From an uncultured Actinomyces sp. (GTDB taxonomy: Bacteria > Actinomycetota > Actinomycetes > Actinomycetales > Actinomycetaceae): a DNA stretch of 5,387 nt. Within the stretch, counting starts at the first letter, position 1. Each line of letters opens with the position of its first letter. Location: NCBI GenBank assembly GCA_945949035.1, contig CAMFDH010000110.1, positions 1 to 5,387 of the forward strand, in the 5' to 3' direction. The position numbers and the translations under genes are program-made. This document shows positions 1-5,387 of the stretch, piece by piece. The notes under the pieces were generated by a model. It did no database searches. It was not told where the DNA came from and saw only the letters and a list, made by a program, of their open reading frames with translations.

Positions 1-1519
1 CCACACCGGTCATCAGACCCATGGCGATACCGGCAACGGGTGCGCGCAGTGGCACACCGGCCTGAAGCATCGACAGGGTTGAAGCACAAACCGAGCCCAT
101 TGAGGTCGAGCCGTTAGAGCCCAGCGCCTCGGAGACCTGGCGGATGGCGTAGGGGAAGTCCTCACGCGAGGGAAGAACGGGACGCAGCGCACGCTCAGCA
201 AGGTCACCGTGGCCGATTTCGCGGCGCTTCGGGGAGCCAACACGGCCGGTTTCACCGGTCGAGAAGGGCGGGAAGTTGTACTGGTGCATGTAGCGCTTAC
301 GCGTCTGCGGGGTGAGGTTGTCGAGCTGCTGCTCCATGCGGAGCATAGCCAGGGTGGTGACACCCAGGATCTGGGTCTCGCCACGCTCGAACAGGGCAGA
401 GCCGTGGACACGAGGAAGAACCTCGACCTCGGCGCCAAGGGAACGGATCTCGGTGGGGGTACGGCCGTCCATACGAACACCGTCACGCAGGGTGCGGTTA
501 CGGATCGTTTCCTTTTCAAGGCTGCGGAATGCTGCCTTGAGAGCCTTCTCTGAATCCGGGAAGGTCTCTGATGCCTCGAGCAGGGCCTGAGCCTTGACTG
601 CGTCAACCGCATCCATGCGGGCCAGCTTGCCCTCGGTCAGCAGTGCCTTGGCAAGCTTGTCGCCAACGGCCTTCTCAACAGCTGCGAACTCTTCATCGGT
701 GTAGTCGAAGAAGAGGGGGAACTCAACGGTTTCCTTCGAAGCCTTGGCTGCGACCTCAAGCTGTGCCTCACAGAGGGCGCGGAGGAACGGCTTAGCGGCC
801 TCAAGACCGCTGGCAACGACCTCTTCGGTCGGCTTCTGGGCACCAGCCTGGATCAGCTCCCACTGGTTGTCACCGCCGCCGGCCTCAACCATCATGATGG
901 CGATGTCGGAGGTGCCGTCTTCCTTCTCTACGATGCGTCCGGAGACAACCATGTTGAACACGGAGTTCTCAAGTTCGCTGTAGCGAGGGAATGCCACCCA
1001 CTGGCCGTCGATCAGCGCGAGGCGGGTGCCTGCGATCGGGCCGGTGAAGGGCAGGCCGGCAATCTGGGTCGACATCGAAGCGGCGTTGATAGCCACGACG
1101 TCGTAGGCGTCATCGGGGTTGACCGCGAGGACGGTCTCAACAACCTGAACCTCGTTGCGCAGGCCCTTGACGAAGCCGGGGCGCAGGGGGCGGTCGATGA
1201 GGCGGCAAGCCAGGATGGCCTCGGTGCCCGGACGGCCTTCACGACGGAAGAACGAACCCGGGATGCGACCAATGGCGTACTGGCGCTCTTCAACGTCCAC
1301 CGTAAGGGGGAAGAAGTCGAACTGGTCCTTCGGGGTCTTCCCGGCGGTGGTAGCCGAGAGGATGGTGGTCTCTTCGTCCAGGTAGACAACGGCGGAGCCT
1401 GCTGCCTGGAGGGCGAGACGACCGGTTTCGAAGCGCACGGTGCGCTTGCCGAAACGGCCGTTATCAATAACTGCTTCTGCAGTAACCACTTCACGTGGCT
1501 TAAGTGTCACTTCGGACAT
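1..1519 (-). CDS. pnp: Polynucleotide phosphorylase (PNPase/GpsI), 5' part; C-terminus beyond the window
   Basis: PNPase degrades RNA 3' to 5' with phosphate, releasing nucleoside diphosphates; the actinobacterial enzyme is also known as guanosine pentaphosphate synthetase. I translated 506 codons from the ATG at 1519; the frame is open to base 1 with no stop. Visible parts are the first RNase PH-like core (about residues 15-145) with [13 protein letters not shown] at 85-97, an all-helical linker (about 240-330), and most of the second core from about 345. The second core shows the family hallmarks [13 protein letters not shown] (414-426), [14 protein letters not shown] (432-445) and [14 protein letters not shown] (464-477), the last including the phosphate-binding NGSTSM loop. 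The catalytic Asp residues that follow, and the KH and S1 domains, are off the left edge. The full protein is usually above 700 residues. It lies downstream of rpsO on the same strand. Many GTT, CGT and GAA codons suggest high expression. Confidence 0.97.
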   Translation of the reverse strand, partial: MSEVTLKPREVVTAEAVIDNGRFGKRTVRFETGRLALQAAGSAVVYLDEETTILSATTAGKTPKDQFDFFPLTVDVEERQYAIGRIPGSFFRREGRPGTEAILACRLIDRPLRPGFVKGLRNEVQVVETVLAVNPDDAYDVVAINAASMSTQIAGLPFTGPIAGTRLALIDGQWVAFPRYSELENSVFNMVVSGRIVEKEDGTSDIAIMMVEAGGGDNQWELIQAGAQKPTEEVVASGLEAAKPFLRALCEAQLEVAAKASKETVEFPLFFDYTDEEFAAVEKAVGDKLAKALLTEGKLARMDAVDAVKAQALLEASETFPDSEKALKAAFRSLEKETIRNRTLRDGVRMDGRTPTEIRSLGAEVEVLPRVHGSALFERGETQILGVTTLAMLRMEQQLDNLTPQTRKRYMHQYNFPPFSTGETGRVGSPKRREIGHGDLAERALRPVLPSREDFPYAIRQVSEALGSNGSTSMGSVCASTLSMLQAGVPLRAPVAGIAMGLMTGV

Positions 1520-1521
1520 GG

Positions 1522-1530
1522 TTTCCTTTT
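1522..1530 (-). promoter_or_regulatory. Ribosome binding site of pnp
   Basis: On the minus strand the bases before the pnp ATG read AAAAGGAAACC-ATG. The purine-rich AAAAGGAAA is a moderate Shine-Dalgarno match and supports the start at 1519. The protein then begins [10 protein letters not shown], a plausible N-terminus just ahead of the first conserved core. Confidence 0.6.
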
Positions 1531-1554
1531 CAGTTGGAGCCCGCTGTCGTCGGC

Positions 1555-1566
1555 CTTCGATCGAAG
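1555..1566. repeat. Perfect 12-base palindrome in the pnp leader
   Basis: CTTCGATCGAAG is its own reverse complement and ends 35 bases upstream of the pnp start codon. Flanking bases GGC (1552-1554) and GCC (1566-1568) could lengthen the stem if one C is bulged. It could be a dimeric-protein site in DNA, or part of the pnp 5' leader structure in RNA. PNPase leaders in other bacteria are targets of autoregulation (family knowledge), but nothing here proves that role. Confidence 0.5.
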
Positions 1567-1602
1567 CCCACGGAACCCACTGCTCCGTAAGCCACTGTCG
1601 AA

Positions 1603-1622
1603 AACCGCATCAATCAGCGGTT
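1603..1622 (-). terminator. Weak hairpin followed by a short U run, rpsO-pnp spacer
   Basis: On the minus strand AACCGC (1622-1617) pairs with GCGGTT (1608-1603) around an 8-base loop. The 3' arm runs into TT, giving four U residues in a row, then CG. The 6-bp stem and short U run make it at best a weak intrinsic terminator or attenuator between rpsO and pnp; it may equally be a processing or stability hairpin. Confidence 0.35.
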
Positions 1623-1688
1623 ACTCAGTTTTTTCTTCGAGATTTACTCGTGTTTCAAGATATTGAATTTTCAATGCCCTGATAGATG
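1623..1688 (-). promoter_or_regulatory. AT-rich segment, possible site of an internal pnp promoter
   Basis: This stretch between the two intergenic hairpins is clearly richer in A and T than the rest of the window. It carries two TTGAAA hexamers on the minus strand and the small inverted repeats ATTGAA-aa-TTCAAT (1662-1675) and CGAG-n5-CTCG (1638-1650). I could not find a convincing -10 box at 16-18 bases from either TTGAAA; TATCTT (minus strand, just past the first inverted repeat) is the best -10-like hexamer. A pnp-specific promoter here is an inference from base composition and from the known second pnp promoter in other bacteria. Confidence 0.3.
1662..1675. repeat. Short inverted repeat ATTGAA-n2-TTCAAT
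   Basis: Two 6-base arms in perfect inversion around two bases, inside the AT-rich segment of the rpsO-pnp spacer. It is too AT-rich for a stable RNA hairpin, so if functional it is more likely a protein-binding site. Chance occurrence in AT-rich DNA is quite possible. Confidence 0.35.
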
Positions 1689-1721
1689 TTCGGCCCGCAT
1701 CCAGTGAGGAAGCGGGCCGAA
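1689..1721 (-). terminator. Strong GC hairpin just downstream of rpsO
   Basis: A perfect 10-bp stem, GCGGGCCGAA at 1712-1721 pairing with TTCGGCCCGC at 1689-1698, encloses a 13-base loop. The 5' arm of the transcript begins 6 bases after the rpsO TAG stop. No U tract follows on the minus strand (the next bases read CATCTATC), so it is not a textbook intrinsic terminator. U-less hairpin terminators are reported in actinobacteria. An alternative is an mRNA processing or 3'-end stabilising stem like the RNase III-cleaved rpsO-pnp stem of Escherichia coli. Partial termination would let rpsO be made in excess over pnp. Confidence 0.6.
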
Positions 1722-1727
1722 TGAAAG

Positions 1728-1997
1728 CTATCGACGCAGGCCGAGACGTTCAATCAGGCTGCGGTAACGTTCCACGTCAATACCCTCGAGGTAGTCGAGC
1801 AGGTGGCGGCGACGGCCGACCATCAGCATCAGACCGCGACGTGAGTTGTGATCGTGCTTGTGGAACTTCGAGTGTTCGGTCAGTTCCTTGATGCGCTCAG
1901 TGAGCAGTGCGACCTGTACTTCAGGTGAGCCCGTGTCGCCCTCGTGCGTCGCGTATTCCTTGACGATTGCTTCTTTTTGATCCTTTGACAGCGCCAT
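1728..1997 (-). CDS. rpsO: 30S ribosomal protein S15
   Basis: S15 is a primary 16S rRNA-binding protein that organises the central domain (platform) of the small subunit and contacts the 50S subunit. The 89-residue product [12 protein letters not shown]... has exactly the usual S15 length and carries the family signatures [28 protein letters not shown], the RRRHLLDYL helix and the terminal [12 protein letters not shown]. An in-frame GTG two codons upstream (2003) would add Met-Leu, but the ATG at 1997 gives the canonical N-terminus, so I chose it. The Shine-Dalgarno is weak: AAAGTGAG, about five bases from the ATG. The gene is followed by a GC hairpin and then pnp, the usual order in many bacteria. 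S15 often regulates its own translation through a structured leader; a candidate leader hairpin lies at 2036-2053, but no recognisable S15-binding fold could be confirmed by eye. Confidence 0.98.
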   Translation of the reverse strand: MALSKDQKEAIVKEYATHEGDTGSPEVQVALLTERIKELTEHSKFHKHDHNSRRGLMLMVGRRRHLLDYLEGIDVERYRSLIERLGLRR

Positions 1998-2035
1998 GAG
2001 CACTCACTTTCTTTTCTGGTCGTTGCACGGAGCGT

Positions 2036-2053
2036 CTGGGCCGGTATACCCAG
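2036..2053 (-). promoter_or_regulatory. Hairpin with GGTATACC palindrome in the rpsO upstream region
   Basis: On the minus strand CTGGG (2053-2049) pairs with CCCAG (2040-2036); the 8-base palindrome GGTATACC (2043-2050) overlaps it. It lies 38 bases upstream of the rpsO ATG. TATACC could also serve as a -10 box, since TATA is otherwise scarce in this GC-rich spacer, but no good -35 hexamer lies 16-18 bases upstream. Either a promoter element or a leader stem is possible. Confidence 0.3.
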
Positions 2054-2090
2054 GCAGACAAGCCGTGGCCGATCGAACGGCAGGGACCAG

Positions 2091-2122
2091 ACTACCAGTG
2101 CCACCTCTTGACTCCCAGTGCC
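2091..2122. repeat. 12-base direct repeat, 20-base period, upstream of rpsO
   Basis: ACTACCAGTGCC (2091-2102) and ACTCCCAGTGCC (2111-2122) agree at 11 of 12 positions and start exactly 20 bases apart, about two turns of the DNA helix. They sit about 95-125 bases upstream of the rpsO start codon, a sensible place for tandem binding sites of a transcription regulator ahead of the rpsO promoter. I do not recognise the motif as a known operator. Confidence 0.5.
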
Positions 2123-2140
2123 TGCGCCAGTTATCGCAGG
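2121..2140 (-). terminator. 6-bp hairpin in the spacer after the fru cluster
   Basis: CCTGCG (2140-2135 on the minus strand) pairs with CGCAGG (2126-2121) around an 8-base loop. There is no U tract behind it. Together with the hairpin at 2158-2171 it may slow or end transcription from the fructose cluster before rpsO. Its left edge overlaps the second copy of the direct repeat by two bases. Confidence 0.3.
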
Positions 2141-2157
2141 TGAAACCGGTGAGATAG

Positions 2158-2171
2158 GGCACGGGGGTGCC
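2158..2171 (-). terminator. 5-bp hairpin directly after the small gene's stop codon
   Basis: GGCAC and GTGCC pair around a four-C loop in the transcript, starting 5 bases after the TGA stop at 2177. No U run follows. It is short, so it is a weak terminator candidate at best, listed because it is the first structure after the last gene of the fructose cluster. Confidence 0.3.
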
Positions 2172-2176
2172 GCAGG

Positions 2177-2698
2177 TCACACGGCAATCAAGGTCGTGGG
2201 ACCAGTAGACCTTATGTATCCACCATCCTCTAGTCCGGCCTCAATCTCAAACCAGTTGCGGTGCGCCGACCTTCCGGAAGAGGCGTAGAGCAGGGGGAAC
2301 CACAGCCCGTATCGCCTCCACTGTTCGACATGACGCTTCTCATGGTCGAGGACGGACCGCGAGAGGTTACCGCCGGTAAGGAAGACGCGCCCCAGGCAGA
2401 TGCCGCCGCGGGGATAGGCCCGGTTAGGGAGGCGAGAAGCGATGATCAAGTCGTCATCCCGCAGGAACCGCACCTTGGGAAAGAATGCTGCGTATCCCAC
2501 GGCCAAGGCTGAGACAAACTCCGTGGCAACCTCACCGACAGGCCTGTCAAAGAGAAGCCGGCCCGCCAGCTTCTGGGCACGAAGCAGTCCCGGTGGAGCC
2601 GCGTGGACGGGATGCCACCGCGCGCGAGGACGACTCGGCTGTGCAGCAGTCTGGGAAAGTACCTCCCAACCCACCGTCAGCCGCTCGATGAAGCCCAC
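2177..2698 (-). CDS. Uncharacterised HExxH-motif protein, translationally coupled to fruA
   Basis: I cannot assign a function. The 173-residue product has an Arg/Pro-rich N-terminal stretch (about 20-45), then a conserved-looking body with PRGGICLGRVFLTGG (96-110), HEKRHVEQW (119-127), a hydrophobic WFPLLYASS (133-141) and NWFEIEAGLEDGGY (148-161). H119-E-x-x-H123 matches the zinc-metalloprotease HExxH pattern, and the Glu residues at 151-157 could supply a third ligand; this is inference. As I recall, small actinobacterial proteins with a similar (R)HxxQW...FExxAGLxDGGY ending exist as hypothetical proteins, sometimes labelled Fe-S oxidoreductase; I see no cysteine cluster to support that label. 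No signal peptide or clear membrane helix is seen, so it is probably cytoplasmic. The GTG start overlaps the fruA stop (TAGTG). No Shine-Dalgarno is obvious, which suggests translational coupling; a later start is possible because residues 1-40 look poorly conserved. Confidence 0.8.
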   Translation of the reverse strand: MGFIERLTVGWEVLSQTAAQPSRPRARWHPVHAAPPGLLRAQKLAGRLLFDRPVGEVATEFVSALAVGYAAFFPKVRFLRDDDLIIASRLPNRAYPRGGICLGRVFLTGGNLSRSVLDHEKRHVEQWRRYGLWFPLLYASSGRSAHRNWFEIEAGLEDGGYIRSTGPTTLIAV

Positions 2699-4746
2699 TA
2701 GGCACCCACGAGGTCTGCGGAGGCGCCCCTCTGCGCCGCGACCTGCTTCAGCAAGGTGACGACCAGGGCCGCCACCAGGGTTCCCGCGACGATTGCGATG
2801 ACAAAGCCCCAGAACGGCTGAATGGCAAAGAAGACGAACACTCCCCCGTGAGGCGCCCTCGACCCCACACCGAAGGCCATGATCAACGCGCCGGTCACTG
2901 CCCCGCCGGTCATGATTGAGGGAATGACCCGGAAGGGGTCGGCCGCCGCGAAGGGAATGGCGCCCTCGGAAATGAATGCGGCCCCGAGCAACCATGCGGT
3001 GACACCATTCTCGCGTTCTGCCTGCGTGTAGAGGCGAGGTCGCACAGCGGTTGAGAGAGCCATGGCAAGGGGCGGAACCATTCCGGCGGCCATCACCGCC
3101 GCCATGATCATGAAGGCCGCATCCGTCTGGGCAGCCAGCCCCGTGGTGGCGAAGAGGTAGGCGGCCTTGTTGACCGGTCCCCCCATGTCGAAGCACATCA
3201 TCAGGCCCAGGATGATTCCAAGAATGATCGCTCCCGAACCCTCAGACAGCGAGGTTAGACCATTGGTGAGGCCGACCATCAGGGCTTCGAGTGGCCTTCC
3301 GAGCAGCACCAGCATCAGGCCACCCACGATGGCGGTGGTGAGGAGGGGGATGATGACGACGGGCATCAGGCCGGCCAGCCACCTGGGTGGCCTCAGGCTT
3401 GCAAACCAGTAGGCAACCAGACCCGCCAAAATACCTGTGATGAGGCCGCCGATGAAGCCAGCCCCAACAAAGACTGAGATCGCGCCGCCGATGAAACCCG
3501 GGGCGATTCCGGGCCTGCCCGCAATCCCGAAGGAAATGTAGCCAGACAGGGCTGCGACCAGGAAGCCCATTCCCGCCTGTCCGAGGACGAGCAGCACAGC
3601 ACCTATGTAGAGCAGGAACCCATTCTTGGCGAGGAGGTCGGTCCCCACCTCCGCTGACACCGCACTGACGTCGGGGAGGTTCCACAGGGTGTAGTTGCGT
3701 ACTACAAGCTCGCCTGCATCCGTGATGTTGTATCCACCAAAGAGGAAGGCGAGGGCGATGAGCAGACCACCGGCTGCCACAAACGGGATCATGTAGGAGA
3801 CACCGGTCATCAGCGCCTGCTGGATCCGCTTGGGCCACGAGGTGGCGGGGGCCTTCACCCCCTCATGTGGATCGCTGCCAACCGCCCGCATCCGCTCGGC
3901 GTTAGGATCGTTGGCCGCAGCCACCGCCTCGGCAATCATCTTGGCGCCCTCACCGCGGTTCATTGGCCTCTTGACACTGGACTCGATGACGGGCTTCCCG
4001 ACGAAGCGTTCACGACCCGAAATGTTCACGTCGGCGGCGATGATCACCGCATCCGCCCTCTTGAGCTGCTCGGGAGTAAACGGCTCCACCCCGCCGGAAC
4101 CCTGGGTTTCGACGAACAGTTGCACCCCTGCTTCCTTGGCCGCCTGCTCCAGTGCCTCCGCAGCCATGTAGGTGTGGGCGATTCCGGTGGGACAGGAGGT
4201 GACGGCCAGCAGCACCGGGGCACTTGCTGGAACCGCCTCAACACCTCCCGTGTGGCGGGGGGTCTTCTTCTCCTCTGTCGCCGCCGGTTCCTGGCTGGGC
4301 TGCACCACCCCCATGATCAGTTCGGACACCTCCTCAGGCGACTGGGCCGCCCTCAGCGAGGCCACAAACTCTTTTCGAATCAGTGCGCGGGAGAGCTTTG
4401 CCAGTAGCTTCATGTGCTGGGAGCCGGACTCATCGGGGGCCGCTATTCCTATGACGAGGTCGGCGGGGCCATCTTTGGCTCCGAAGTCAACCGGCTCTGC
4501 AAGACGGATGAACCCCAGTGAAGCGATTTTGACCGCATCGGTACGGCAGTGAGGGATCGCAATCCCGCCGGGCATTCCGGTGGGGAACTGTGCCTCACGA
4601 TCCTCCATCGCCTGCTTGAGTCCGGCCTCTTCAGCCCTTCCCGTTGCCGCAATCACCGCTGCCATTTTGGCAATGACGTCGTGCTTGTCACCGGTGACAG
4701 ACACATCGAGACGGACTAGGTCCGGGACGATCAGTTGGTCTTCCAT
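2698..4746 (-). CDS. fruA: PTS fructose transporter, fused EIIA-EIIB-EIIC
   Basis: Membrane permease that takes phosphate from HPr and imports fructose as fructose 1-phosphate. The 682 residues contain all three domains. EIIA (about 1-148) has the phospho-acceptor His66 in GIAIPHCRTD. A Pro/Glu/Ala-rich linker follows (about 149-177). EIIB (about 178-280) has the phospho-Cys185 in AVTSCPTGIAHTYMAAEAL, the typical fructose-family IIB loop. EIIC (about 305-670) has many hydrophobic helices plus the conserved DMGGPVNKAAY (520-530), FISEGAIPFA (591-600, sugar-site Glu594) and APHGG (631-635). The A-B-C order and length match Gram-positive FruA; the E. coli form carries EIIA on a separate protein. 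HPr and enzyme I are not in this window. The ATG at 4746 has a good ribosome binding site. The gene follows fruK by 49 bases and its stop overlaps the next gene's start, so the three are probably one operon. Substrate assignment rests on the fruK neighbour and IIB type; mannose is less likely. Confidence 0.95.
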   Translation of the reverse strand: MEDQLIVPDLVRLDVSVTGDKHDVIAKMAAVIAATGRAEEAGLKQAMEDREAQFPTGMPGGIAIPHCRTDAVKIASLGFIRLAEPVDFGAKDGPADLVIGIAAPDESGSQHMKLLAKLSRALIRKEFVASLRAAQSPEEVSELIMGVVQPSQEPAATEEKKTPRHTGGVEAVPASAPVLLAVTSCPTGIAHTYMAAEALEQAAKEAGVQLFVETQGSGGVEPFTPEQLKRADAVIIAADVNISGRERFVGKPVIESSVKRPMNRGEGAKMIAEAVAAANDPNAERMRAVGSDPHEGVKAPATSWPKRIQQALMTGVSYMIPFVAAGGLLIALAFLFGGYNITDAGELVVRNYTLWNLPDVSAVSAEVGTDLLAKNGFLLYIGAVLLVLGQAGMGFLVAALSGYISFGIAGRPGIAPGFIGGAISVFVGAGFIGGLITGILAGLVAYWFASLRPPRWLAGLMPVVIIPLLTTAIVGGLMLVLLGRPLEALMVGLTNGLTSLSEGSGAIILGIILGLMMCFDMGGPVNKAAYLFATTGLAAQTDAAFMIMAAVMAAGMVPPLAMALSTAVRPRLYTQAERENGVTAWLLGAAFISEGAIPFAAADPFRVIPSIMTGGAVTGALIMAFGVGSRAPHGGVFVFFAIQPFWGFVIAIVAGTLVAALVVTLLKQVAAQRGASADLVGA

Positions 4747-4754
4747 GGCTGCTG

Positions 4755-4761
4755 CCCCCTT
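4755..4761 (-). promoter_or_regulatory. Ribosome binding site of fruA
   Basis: AAGGGGG on the minus strand lies 8 bases before the fruA ATG at 4746 and complements the 16S rRNA tail well. It fixes the start of the EIIA domain. In the remaining fruK-fruA spacer a small inverted repeat TCCCG-n2-CGGGA (4782-4793) is present but too short to call a terminator. Confidence 0.7.
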
Positions 4762-4795
4762 CGGGTCTAGTTGTAACGACGTCCCGGACGGGAGG

Positions 4796-5387
4796 TCAGA
4801 TCTGTCTCACAGCCGCAGGGTTCGACGAAACCTGTGACGGGAGTGGAGTGGTGGTCCCCGGCAGGGACACGGCGGTTGAGCCATAGGCGACTGCAAGAGC
4901 AAGACGTTCGGCCGGGGGCAACCCGGCCTCCCGGGCAATGAGGTAGCCGGCAGTCGCAGAGTCACCAGCTCCCACCGTTGAAATTACCTCCACCCTGGGC
5001 GAGGGCGAGTACCACACGCCCTCCTTCGTCGCGAGGATGGCTCCGGCGCCACCCAGTGTCACCAGTACCTCTCCGACGCCCTGGGCGCGAAGAGAAAGCG
5101 CAGCGTCCCGGGCTGGTTCCAGGTTCCCCATTTCGGCGAACCTCTCAATCTCAACCCCATCTCGACCGGTCAGTTGGCCCAGTTCGAGGCCATTCGGCTT
5201 GAGGAAATCGGGGGCCGCCTCGGCAAAGTTCTCAGCTAGGGCAAACAGGGGTTCATCAGATGTGTCCACACCAATCCACACCCCGAGAGGCCGCAGCCTC
5301 TGGATCAGAAACGAGTACTCATCAACAGGGAAACCGGGAGCCAGAGAACCGGAGAGCATCACCGTATCCCCGGCGTGGACGGCGCTG
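4796..5387 (-). CDS. fruK: 1-phosphofructokinase (PfkB family), C-terminal part; N-terminus beyond the window
   Basis: FruK phosphorylates fructose 1-phosphate with ATP to fructose 1,6-bisphosphate, feeding the sugar brought in by FruA into glycolysis. The visible 196 residues, out of about 310 usual for the family, stay open to the right edge, so the start is off-window. They show the PfkB hallmarks MLSGSLAPGFP (10-20 of the fragment), FLKPNGLELGQLTGR (61-75), LVTLGGAGAILAT (108-120) and the C-terminal signature ISTVGAGDSATAGYL (135-149), where the GAGDS loop (139-143) forms the anion hole and Asp142 is the expected catalytic base. An apparent internal start near 5362 is only where the first GTG falls and is not the true start. 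It ends with TGA 49 bases before fruA. Other PfkB sugar kinases (tagatose-6-phosphate kinase) look similar, but the adjacent fructose PTS gene favours FruK. A DeoR-type regulator gene often precedes fruK; that would lie outside. Confidence 0.92.
   Translation of the reverse strand, partial: SAVHAGDTVMLSGSLAPGFPVDEYSFLIQRLRPLGVWIGVDTSDEPLFALAENFAEAAPDFLKPNGLELGQLTGRDGVEIERFAEMGNLEPARDAALSLRAQGVGEVLVTLGGAGAILATKEGVWYSPSPRVEVISTVGAGDSATAGYLIAREAGLPPAERLALAVAYGSTAVSLPGTTTPLPSQVSSNPAAVRQI

Noticed and set aside
209..553. Plus-strand open frame opposite pnp
   Set aside because: It is fully antisense to well-conserved PNPase codons and has no recognisable domain; a typical GC-rich shadow frame.
1998..2003. 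GTG start two codons upstream for rpsO (Met-Leu-Met-Ala...)
   Set aside because: S15 proteins are normally 89 residues starting near MALS/MSLS; the ATG at 1997 gives exactly that.
2108..2136. Plus-strand promoter-like pair TTGACT-n17-TTATCG
   Set aside because: The -35 match is good but the -10 is poor, it overlaps the direct repeat, and no plus-strand gene follows. An antisense transcript into the small gene cannot be excluded but nothing supports it.
2177..3196. A 339-residue reading frame that extends the small HExxH gene far upstream
   Set aside because: The first 166 codons lie entirely inside fruA in another frame and give a Gly/Arg/His-rich shadow sequence. The GTG at the fruA stop is a far better start.
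3242..3838. 198-residue minus-strand frame within the EIIC part of fruA
   Set aside because: Shadow in an alternative frame of the EIIC coding sequence; Arg/Pro/His-rich with no conserved motif.
3865..4407. 180-residue plus-strand frame opposite fruA EIIA/EIIB
   Set aside because: The minus strand here encodes unmistakable EIIA and EIIB motifs; the antisense product is His/Arg/Gly-rich with no family resemblance.
4782..4793. Small inverted repeat TCCCG-n2-CGGGA between fruK and fruA
   Set aside because: Too short, with a two-base loop and no U tract; not a credible terminator inside a probable operon.

Overview
The window comes from a GC-rich bacterial chromosome, most likely an actinobacterium. 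The S15 protein ends in the classic [16 protein letters not shown] tail, the polynucleotide phosphorylase resembles the actinobacterial PNPase/GpsI type, and the small unnamed protein belongs, as far as I can recall the family, to a group seen mainly in actinomycetes. I cannot place the genus; an Actinomycetales-like host is a guess. All five supported genes lie on the minus strand, so transcription runs from the right end of the window to the left. There are no mobile elements, CRISPR arrays, tRNAs or rRNAs.

Right half (5387 to 2177): a fructose-uptake cluster in transcription order. It begins with the C-terminal two thirds of a 1-phosphofructokinase (fruK, cut by the window edge). Next is a complete fused EIIA-EIIB-EIIC fructose PTS permease (fruA). 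Last is a 173-residue protein of unknown function whose GTG start overlaps the fruA stop codon (TAGTG). FruA would import fructose as fructose 1-phosphate and FruK would convert it to fructose 1,6-bisphosphate. The small protein carries an HExxH motif (HEKRH) and a downstream acidic motif, so it could be a zinc-dependent hydrolase, but its role is unknown.

Middle (2176 to 1998): a 179-base spacer between the sugar cluster and rpsO. It holds two short hairpins just after the small gene, a near-perfect 12-base direct repeat with a 20-base period, and a palindrome-containing hairpin in the probable rpsO leader.

Left half (1997 to 1): rpsO (ribosomal protein S15), then a 208-base spacer with a strong GC hairpin, an AT-rich stretch with an inverted repeat, a second hairpin and a 12-base palindrome, then the first 506 codons of pnp. 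The rpsO-pnp order is widely conserved and links translation with RNA turnover. The pnp gene runs off the left edge before its phosphorolytic catalytic aspartates and its KH and S1 domains.

Most of the window is ordinary. The points most worth a second look are the HExxH protein translationally coupled to fruA and the structured spacers around rpsO. I see no strong evidence of an entirely new system.
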